A stretch of 64,000 nt of DNA. Source: Bacillus sp. 165 (GTDB lineage Bacteria > Bacillota > Bacilli > Bacillales > Bacillaceae_G). Of the stretch, positions 58,357 to 64,000 are shown one piece after another; position 1 is the first letter of the stretch; the number at the start of each line of letters is the position of its first letter. The notes under the pieces were generated by a model, which saw only the letters and a list, made by a program, of their open reading frames with translations, searched no databases and had not been told where the DNA came from. Location: NCBI RefSeq assembly GCF_017742235.1, contig NZ_JAGHKQ010000002.1:1-64000 (forward strand). The letters are read 5' to 3'. Made by a program: the position numbers and the translations under genes.

Positions 58357-59151
58357 ATGAGAATACTATTTATTGGTGATGTAGTCGGAGCACCTGGCAG
58401 AGAAATGATTCAAGAATATGTGCCAAAGTTAAAAAAGAAATATGCTCCGTCGCTTACTATTATTAATGGAGAAAATGCCGCTAACGGTAAAGGGATAACT
58501 GAGAAGATTTATCGAAGTTTTCTAGAAAGCGGAGCACAAGCGGTAACTTTGGGCAATCATGCCTGGGATAACCGCGAAGTTTTTGAATTTATAGATGAGG
58601 CAAAATACTTAGTGAGGCCTGCAAACTTTCCTGAGGGAACACCCGGAAAAGGAATAATTTTTGTGAAGTGCAATGGAACAGAGGTAGCGATTATCAACTT
58701 GCAGGGAAGAACATTTTTGCCTGCCATAGACTGTCCTTTCAAAAAATTGGACGAACTAATAAAGGAAGCTAAAAAACGTACACCAATTATCTTTATTGAT
58801 TTCCACGCAGAAGCTACAAGTGAAAAGCAAGCTGTTGGCTGGTATGTTGATGGAAGAGCGACTGCAGTTGTAGGAACTCATACACACGTTCAAACGGCAG
58901 ACAATCGAATTTTGCCAAATGGAACAGCTTACATAACTGATGTTGGCATGACAGGACCCTATGATGGTATTTTAGGTGTGCAGCGTGAAGCAGTGTTAAA
59001 GCGCTTTTTGACAAGTTTGCCTGTCAGGTTTGAAGTAGCGGAAGGACGTACACAATTGAGTGGTGTTATTATTGATGTGGACCCGAACACAGGAAGAGCA
59101 AAAGCAATTAATCGCATCCTTATCAATGATGACCAATCCATATTCGAATAA
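58357..59151 (+). CDS. ymdB: YmdB metallophosphodiesterase
   Basis: A 264-residue YmdB-family metallophosphoesterase; in B. subtilis it influences biofilm and motility gene choice and has 2',3'-cyclic nucleotide phosphodiesterase activity. Metal-binding blocks: FIGDVVGAPGRE (Asp8), NGENAANGKG, TLGNHAWDN, DFHAEATSEK, VGTHTHVQTAD. AAAGGGAGCTAGCC precedes ATG 58357. The position between rny and spoVS is conserved. Confidence 0.96.
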   Translation: MRILFIGDVVGAPGREMIQEYVPKLKKKYAPSLTIINGENAANGKGITEKIYRSFLESGAQAVTLGNHAWDNREVFEFIDEAKYLVRPANFPEGTPGKGIIFVKCNGTEVAIINLQGRTFLPAIDCPFKKLDELIKEAKKRTPIIFIDFHAEATSEKQAVGWYVDGRATAVVGTHTHVQTADNRILPNGTAYITDVGMTGPYDGILGVQREAVLKRFLTSLPVRFEVAEGRTQLSGVIIDVDPNTGRAKAINRILINDDQSIFE

Positions 59152-59205
59152 AAAAGTTAGAAAAAACAATATATTTTAATTTTTCGGAAAAATTAAGAAT
59201 TGTAA

Positions 59206-59233
59206 GCAGGAATACGTTATCTTCCTCGTGAAT
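59206..59233 (+). promoter_or_regulatory. Possible sigma-H promoter of spoVS
   Basis: GCAGGAATA (59206-59214) and GAATAT (59230-59235) match the sigma-H elements RnAGGAwWW and RnnGAAww, apart from one position, at a 12-nt spacing. spoVS of B. subtilis is sigma-H controlled. Confidence 0.45.
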
Positions 59234-59291
59234 ATATGTAAAGTGAACTCTATCAAGCTTATATTTTTTATAATACGAGGAGGAACTAGGA

Positions 59292-59552
59292 ATGGAAATA
59301 TTAAAAGTTAAAGCAACTTCAGTCCCAAATTCTGTAGCTGGAGCACTTGCTGGCGTAATCCGTGAACGAGGATCTGCGGAAATGCAAGCGATTGGCGCAG
59401 GTGCGTTGAATCAAGCTGTGAAGGCAGTAGCAATTGCAAGAGGGTTCGTAGCGCCTAGTGGAATAGATTTAATTTGTATCCCTGCTTTTACGGATATTAT
59501 GATTGACGGGGAGGAGCGTACCGCAATAAAATTAATTGTAGAACCTCGTTAA
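59292..59552 (+). CDS. spoVS: Stage V sporulation protein S
   Basis: SpoVS is a small Alba-like protein of 86 residues needed for stage V of sporulation. The sequence MEILKVKATSVPNSVAGALA and GAGALNQAVKAVAIARGFVAP is almost invariant across spore formers. AGGAGGAACTAGGA precedes the ATG. A perfect terminator follows. Confidence 0.98.
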   Translation: MEILKVKATSVPNSVAGALAGVIRERGSAEMQAIGAGALNQAVKAVAIARGFVAPSGIDLICIPAFTDIMIDGEERTAIKLIVEPR

Positions 59553-59558
59553 TCTTAA

Positions 59559-59590
59559 AACCTGTTTGCAAATGCAAACAGGTTGTTTTT
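59559..59590 (+). terminator. spoVS terminator
   Basis: AACCTGTTTGC (59559-59569), loop AAAT, GCAAACAGGTT (59574-59584), then GTTTTT. Confidence 0.88.
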
Positions 59591-59624
59591 ATGTAGCTTT
59601 TGCAGATAGAAGGAGAGAGAAACA

Positions 59625-60569
59625 ATGAAAATTTTTGATGCGCATTGCGATGTTTTGTTCAAACTTTGGATGAATAAAAAATATCGCAGGCCAGACAGAA
59701 TAATGACATTTGAGTATGATTCCGATCTCCATGTTACTAGACAGGGACTGCAAGCCGGGGATAGTCATATTCAATGCTTTGCGGTATACATACCGGAAAT
59801 TGTTCCTCATGAACAACGATTTTTTGCTGCACTTGAAATGATACAAATCTTTTATGAGGATATTTTAGAGAAGTCACCTGACATGAAGCTTATTTTATCT
59901 AAGAATGATGCGGATATGCTAGAAGAAGGGGAAATTGGGGCGTTGCTCACGCTAGAAGGCTGCGATGCTATTGGGCAAAGTCTGACAAAATTAAAAACAT
60001 TATATCGATTGGGCGTAAGGTCTGTCGGATTAACATGGAATTATGGCAATGCAGTAGCAGATGGTATACTAGAAAAACGTGGATCCGGTCTTTCTTCATT
60101 TGGAGAACAAATAGTAAAGCAGTTAAATACATATAAGCTGTGGACGGATGTGTCCCATATATCTGAAAAAGGGTTTTGGGACGTAATGGAACAAGCTAAT
60201 CATCCGATTGCTTCGCACTCTAACGTTTTTTCGCTTTGTCCTCATCCGCGTAATTTAAAAGATGACCAGATTAAAGCGCTTATTGAACGTAATGGTATAA
60301 TAGGTGTTACATATGTCCCCATGTTCTTGAATGAAACAGGAAAGGCTGAAATAGCGGATATAATAAGACATATTGATTATATATGTAGTATGGGTGGAGA
60401 AAAACATATTGGATTTGGTTCAGATTTTGATGGTATTGATCATCCAGTTGAAAACTTTACAGCATTTGCACAATATGAGCATTTTATAAATGAACTATTG
60501 AAGCACTATAGTGAGGAACAAGTAAAATCGTTTGCGTATAGGAATTTTATTGATAAAATATCCTTTTGA
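59625..60569 (+). CDS. Membrane dipeptidase (M19 family)
   Basis: A 314-residue zinc dipeptidase of the renal dipeptidase family, TIM-barrel fold. FDAHCDVLFKLW supplies the HxD metal pair (His7, Asp9), LLTLEGCDAIG the bridging Glu, IASHSNVFSLCPHPRNL a later His, and GFGSDFDGIDHP the active-site Asp. No signal peptide is present, so it is probably cytoplasmic and cleaves dipeptides, perhaps D-amino acid containing. AAGGAGAGAGAAACA precedes the ATG. The gene lies alone between spoVS and korA. Confidence 0.92.
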   Translation: MKIFDAHCDVLFKLWMNKKYRRPDRIMTFEYDSDLHVTRQGLQAGDSHIQCFAVYIPEIVPHEQRFFAALEMIQIFYEDILEKSPDMKLILSKNDADMLEEGEIGALLTLEGCDAIGQSLTKLKTLYRLGVRSVGLTWNYGNAVADGILEKRGSGLSSFGEQIVKQLNTYKLWTDVSHISEKGFWDVMEQANHPIASHSNVFSLCPHPRNLKDDQIKALIERNGIIGVTYVPMFLNETGKAEIADIIRHIDYICSMGGEKHIGFGSDFDGIDHPVENFTAFAQYEHFINELLKHYSEEQVKSFAYRNFIDKISF

Positions 60570-60653
60570 TTTATGATCAAAACAAAAGCTTTAAAAAATA
60601 TTACATAATAATTGAAAAATTTAAAAAAATGTTAATAATTTCGTTTGAAAATC

Positions 60654-60682
60654 TTGCATTTTTCTGTTAGTCGGTCTAGAAT
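60654..60682 (+). promoter_or_regulatory. Possible promoter of korAB
   Basis: TTGCAT (60654-60659), 17 nt, TAGAAT (60677-60682). The leader of about 140 nt contains a GTGG-TAT-CCAC hairpin and CTACA/TGTAG near the ribosome site. Confidence 0.5.
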
Positions 60683-60827
60683 TGAAAACGAATTAACACT
60701 GTTTATGGAAAATGAATTTAAATTTATAGATTTAATTTGCCAGCATTGTAGTGGTATCCACCATAAAATGATAAACTATAAATAGGAAATTACGCTACAA
60801 TGAATGTAGTTTAAAGGGGTGTAGGAG

Positions 60828-62585
60828 ATGATTAGTCAGCTTTCTTGGAAAGTTGGAGGACAACAAGGTGAAGGTATTGAAAGTACAGGGGAAATTTTTA
60901 GTATCGCGTTAAACCGTTTAGGTTATTATCTGTATGGATACCGTCACTTTTCATCGCGTATTAAAGGCGGTCACACGAACAATAAAATCAGAGTAAGCAC
61001 AACGGAAGTGCGTGCAATCTCCGATGATTTAGATATATTAGTTGCGTTTGACCAAGAAACAATTGATGTCAACTTCTATGAGCTACGCCCAGGTGGAATT
61101 GTTATTGCTGATGCGAAGTTTAATCCGACAATTCCAGAAAATACGGATGTTACTTTGTATGCGGTGCCTTTCACTGATATCGCGACTGAACTAGGTACTT
61201 CTTTAATGAAAAATATGGTGGCTGTGGGAGCTTCCAGTGCAGTGCTGGGGTTAGGTGAAGCAGTGTACCTCGACGTAGTAGAGGAAATCTTCGGCCGCAA
61301 AGGTCAGCAGGTAGTCGAAAAAAATATGGAAGCAATCAAGCGCGGTGCTCAATATATAAAAGAATTACTTGGCAATAAAGTAAATTTAATGCAGCTTGAG
61401 CAAGCAGACGGTAAAAAGCGGATGTTTATGATCGGCAACGATGCTATTGCGTTTGGTGCACTGGCAGGCGGTGCTCGCTTCATGGCAGCGTATCCTATCA
61501 CGCCTGCTTCTGAAATTATGGAATATTTGATTAAAAAGCTTCCTAAAGTAGGAGGAACTGTTATTCAAACAGAAGACGAGATTGCTGCTTGTACGATGGC
61601 TATCGGTGCAAACTATGGCGGTGTTCGTACATTAACGGCATCTGCAGGACCAGGATTGTCTCTAATGATGGAAGCTATCGGATTATCCGGTATTACAGAA
61701 ACGCCGCTTGTAATTGTTGATACACAGCGCGGGGGACCAAGTACTGGATTGCCTACGAAACAAGAACAATCTGACTTGATGGCCATGATTTATGGAACTC
61801 ACGGTGAAATTCCAAAGGTAGTAATTGCTCCAAGTACAGTAGAAGAAGCATTTTATGATATGGCAGAGGCGTTTAATATTGCGGAAGAATACCAAGTGCC
61901 GGTTATCTTATTAACAGATTTACAATTGTCCCTTGGTAAGCAAACGGTGGAACCACTCCAATTTGACAAAGTACAAATTCGCCGCGGTACACTGGATTTG
62001 AACGCACAGTTACCTGAAATTGAAAATAAAGGCTATTTCAAACGTTATGAAGTAACAGAAGATGGTGTGTCTCCGCGCGTAGTTCCAGGGATGAAAAATG
62101 GTATTCACCATGTAACAGGTGTAGAGCACGATGAAACAGGGAAGCCATCTGAAGTCGCAGCAAACCGTAACGCACAAATGGATAAGCGTCTTCGCAAACT
62201 AAGCAACTTACGATTTGACACTCCTGTATATAAAAATGCAAAGCATGCTGAGGCTGACTTGTTATTGGTAGGATTCAACTCCACTCGGGGAACTATTGAA
62301 GAAGCAATGGATCGTTTAGAGCAGGATGGCATGAAAGTAAATCATGCACATGTTCGTTTAGTTCATCCGTTCCCTGCGAACGAATTGTTACCGCTTGTAA
62401 AGAGCGCTAAGAAGGTTGTTGTAGTAGAGAATAATGCAACAGGGCAGCTTTCCAATTTAATCAAAATGAATGTAGGCCAAGCAGAAAAAATTTCCAGTCT
62501 CTTAAAATATGATGGAAATCCATTTCTACCGAAGGAAATATACAACGAGTGCAAAAAAGGAGTTGTTTTAAATGGCAACATTTAA
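60828..62585 (+). CDS. korA: 2-oxoacid:ferredoxin oxidoreductase, alpha (fused gamma-alpha) subunit
   Basis: KorA with KorB decarboxylates a 2-oxoacid, by family 2-oxoglutarate, and passes electrons to ferredoxin. The product has 585 residues. The N-terminal ~185 are the gamma domain (KVGGQQGEGIESTGEIFS, HFSSRIKGGHTNNKIRV); the alpha part starts near 200 with AFGALAGGARFMAAYPITPASEIME and has TASAGPGLSLMMEA and DTQRGGPSTGLPTKQEQ. GGGTGTAGGAG precedes ATG 60828. It overlaps korB by 14 nt. Confidence 0.95.
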   Translation: MISQLSWKVGGQQGEGIESTGEIFSIALNRLGYYLYGYRHFSSRIKGGHTNNKIRVSTTEVRAISDDLDILVAFDQETIDVNFYELRPGGIVIADAKFNPTIPENTDVTLYAVPFTDIATELGTSLMKNMVAVGASSAVLGLGEAVYLDVVEEIFGRKGQQVVEKNMEAIKRGAQYIKELLGNKVNLMQLEQADGKKRMFMIGNDAIAFGALAGGARFMAAYPITPASEIMEYLIKKLPKVGGTVIQTEDEIAACTMAIGANYGGVRTLTASAGPGLSLMMEAIGLSGITETPLVIVDTQRGGPSTGLPTKQEQSDLMAMIYGTHGEIPKVVIAPSTVEEAFYDMAEAFNIAEEYQVPVILLTDLQLSLGKQTVEPLQFDKVQIRRGTLDLNAQLPEIENKGYFKRYEVTEDGVSPRVVPGMKNGIHHVTGVEHDETGKPSEVAANRNAQMDKRLRKLSNLRFDTPVYKNAKHAEADLLLVGFNSTRGTIEEAMDRLEQDGMKVNHAHVRLVHPFPANELLPLVKSAKKVVVVENNATGQLSNLIKMNVGQAEKISSLLKYDGNPFLPKEIYNECKKGVVLNGNI

Positions 62586-63438
62586 AGATTTTCGTAACAA
62601 CGTAAAACCAAACTGGTGTCCTGGCTGTGGAGACTTCTCTGTTCAAGCGGCAATACAGCGTGCAGCAGCAAATGTCGGATTAGATCCTGAAAACTTAGCT
62701 GTTGTTTCCGGTATCGGATGTTCTGGACGTATTTCTGGTTATATTAACTCTTACGGCTTACACGGAATTCATGGCCGTGCATTGCCGATTGCACAAGGGG
62801 TAAAAATGGCAAACCGCGATTTAACAGTAATCGCTTCTGGTGGTGACGGAGATGGATTTGCCATTGGAATGGGCCATACAATTCATGCGATTCGCCGTAA
62901 CATCAACATTACGTATATCGTCATGGATAATCAAATTTACGGATTAACAAAAGGACAAACCTCTCCGCGAAGTGACGTTGGCTTTAAAACGAAGAGCACT
63001 CCGCAAGGATCTGTTGAATCTGCTCTTTCTGTAATGGAAATGGCATTAACAGCAGGTGCTACATTCGTTGCACAAAGCTTTTCCAGCGACCTTAAGGAAC
63101 TGACGTCTTTAATAGAAGAAGGCATCAAACATGATGGATTTTCTTTGATTAACGTATTCAGCCCATGCGTAACGTACAATAAAGTAAACACATATGATTG
63201 GTTTAAGGAAAATATTGTACGCCTTAGCGGTATTGAAGGATACGATCCAAGTAATCGTATGACAGCAATGCAAACATTAATGGAAAATAATGGTTTGGTA
63301 ACCGGGCTCATTTACCAAAATAAAGAACAAAAGTCGTACCAAGAGCTTGTGAGCGGGTACAGCAAAACTCCGCTGGTACACGCAGACCTTCAGCTTGATA
63401 AAGAGATGTTCGACGAGCTTGTTGCAGAATTTATGTAG
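62572..63438 (+). CDS. korB: 2-oxoacid:ferredoxin oxidoreductase, beta subunit
   Basis: KorB binds thiamine diphosphate and probably a 4Fe-4S cluster. The protein has 288 residues. NWCPGCGDFSVQAAI near the N-terminus carries two cluster Cys with CSGRISGY downstream; GGDGDGFAIGMGHTIHAIRR and MDNQIYGLTKGQTSP form the ThDP/Mg site. Its start overlaps the end of korA, so the subunits are coupled. A terminator follows. Confidence 0.96.
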   Translation: MATFKDFRNNVKPNWCPGCGDFSVQAAIQRAAANVGLDPENLAVVSGIGCSGRISGYINSYGLHGIHGRALPIAQGVKMANRDLTVIASGGDGDGFAIGMGHTIHAIRRNINITYIVMDNQIYGLTKGQTSPRSDVGFKTKSTPQGSVESALSVMEMALTAGATFVAQSFSSDLKELTSLIEEGIKHDGFSLINVFSPCVTYNKVNTYDWFKENIVRLSGIEGYDPSNRMTAMQTLMENNGLVTGLIYQNKEQKSYQELVSGYSKTPLVHADLQLDKEMFDELVAEFM

Positions 63439-63442
63439 ATCA

Positions 63443-63476
63443 AAAAGTCCTTTTACAAACGTAAAAGGACTTTTTT
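63443..63476 (+). terminator. korB terminator
   Basis: AAAAGTCCTTTTAC (63443-63456), loop AAAC, GTAAAAGGACTTTT (63461-63474), then TT. Perfect 14-bp stem. Confidence 0.88.
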
Positions 63477-63575
63477 ATAGTGTATATTCCAAGAAAGCGG
63501 TTACTTTACCGCGATAATATAGAGTGATAGAATATGTAACAAGAGAGAATCAGCTAAACAGAAGGAGTGCTGACA

Positions 63576-64000
63576 GTGTCCACAGGAAAAATGAAAGCAA
63601 TTGTAAAGCATCACCGTGGTTATGGGGCAGAATTGCAAATGGTGGATATACCAACAATTAATGATGATGAAGTATTAATAAAGGTAAAAGCAACTTCTAT
63701 TTGTGGTACAGATGTGCACATTTACACATGGGATGATTGGTCGGCAAGTCGTGTAAATCCTCCATATGTATTTGGCCATGAGTTTGCTGGGGAAGTTGTA
63801 GGAGTGGGACATAATGTAACAAATGTACAACTAGGAGATTATGTATCCGCTGAAACACATATTGTGTGCGGAACATGTCCTCAATGCTTGCGCGGTGACT
63901 TCCATATATGTAAAAATACTAAAATTATCGGCGTAGATACACAAGGCTGCTTTGCAGAATATGTAGCGATGCCGGCATCTAACATTTGGAAAAACCCGAA
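63576..64000 (+). CDS. tdh: L-threonine 3-dehydrogenase, N-terminal part (runs off the window)
   Basis: The first 141 codons of a zinc-dependent medium-chain dehydrogenase. The protein begins [34 protein letters not shown] holds the catalytic-zinc Cys, FGHEFAGEV the His/Glu, and [18 protein letters not shown] the structural zinc Cys set. HIYTWDDW and the [11 protein letters not shown] stretch fit threonine dehydrogenase, which makes 2-amino-3-oxobutyrate for glycine formation by Kbl. GTG 63576 lies 8 nt after AGGAG; ATG 63591 is an alternative start. Confidence 0.88.
   Translation, partial: MSTGKMKAIVKHHRGYGAELQMVDIPTINDDEVLIKVKATSICGTDVHIYTWDDWSASRVNPPYVFGHEFAGEVVGVGHNVTNVQLGDYVSAETHIVCGTCPQCLRGDFHICKNTKIIGVDTQGCFAEYVAMPASNIWKNP

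Overview
The window looks like a core chromosomal segment of a Bacillus-type endospore former. Almost every gene is on the + strand, in the order rpsB-tsf-pyrH-frr-uppS-cdsA-dxr-rasP-proS-polC, rimP-nusA-ylxR-ylxQ-infB-ylxP-rbfA-truB-ribF-rpsO-pnp, ylxY-mlpA-ymxH-dpaAB-asd-dapG-dapA, rnjB-tepA-ylzJ-spoIIIE, a GntR/nucleoside-uptake cluster, ymfF-ymfM, pgsA-cinA-recA-rny-ymdB-spoVS, then a dipeptidase, korAB and the start of tdh. Sporulation genes (dpaAB, mlpA, spoIIIE, spoVS) place it in Bacillaceae. The recA intron, the gntR/BMP-lipoprotein/ABC cluster after spoIIIE and the korAB-tdh arrangement point to the Bacillus cereus group or a close relative. Species cannot be fixed from the sequence alone.

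Layout. 1-7.6 kb: translation factors, UMP kinase and envelope/isoprenoid genes. 7.7-13.8 kb: prolyl-tRNA synthetase and DNA polymerase PolC. 13.9-23.9 kb: the nusA-infB operon, then truB, ribF, rpsO and pnp. 24.2-32.0 kb: sporulation and lysine/dipicolinate genes. 32.06-35.56 kb: a mobile element. 35.75-41.1 kb: RNase J, TepA and SpoIIIE. 41.2-47.2 kb: a guanine-type riboswitch, a GntR regulator and a BMP-type nucleoside ABC importer. 47.4-54.8 kb: M16-like proteins, EF-P reductase, YmfJ/K/M, PgsA and CinA. 54.9-64 kb: SOS-controlled recA with an intron, RNase Y, YmdB, SpoVS, dipeptidase, 2-oxoacid:ferredoxin oxidoreductase and partial threonine dehydrogenase.

Three things stand out. (1) A 3.5-kb element (32061-35556) has about 27-bp terminal inverted repeats and a 9-bp target duplication. 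It sits exactly in the loop of what was the dapA intrinsic terminator, so the two terminator arms are now about 3.5 kb apart. It encodes a small ribbon-helix-helix-like protein, a large 651-residue zinc-ribbon/HTH/DDE-like transposase of a family I cannot name, and an unknown membrane protein, and it carries its own terminators. (2) recA is split inside its Walker A codons by a 341-nt group I intron without a homing endonuclease. A P1 helix with the U-G splice-site pair and P2, P4, P5 and P6 can be drawn. (3) A C74-type purine riboswitch with its terminator precedes the gntR-nup operon. No tRNA, rRNA or CRISPR array was seen.
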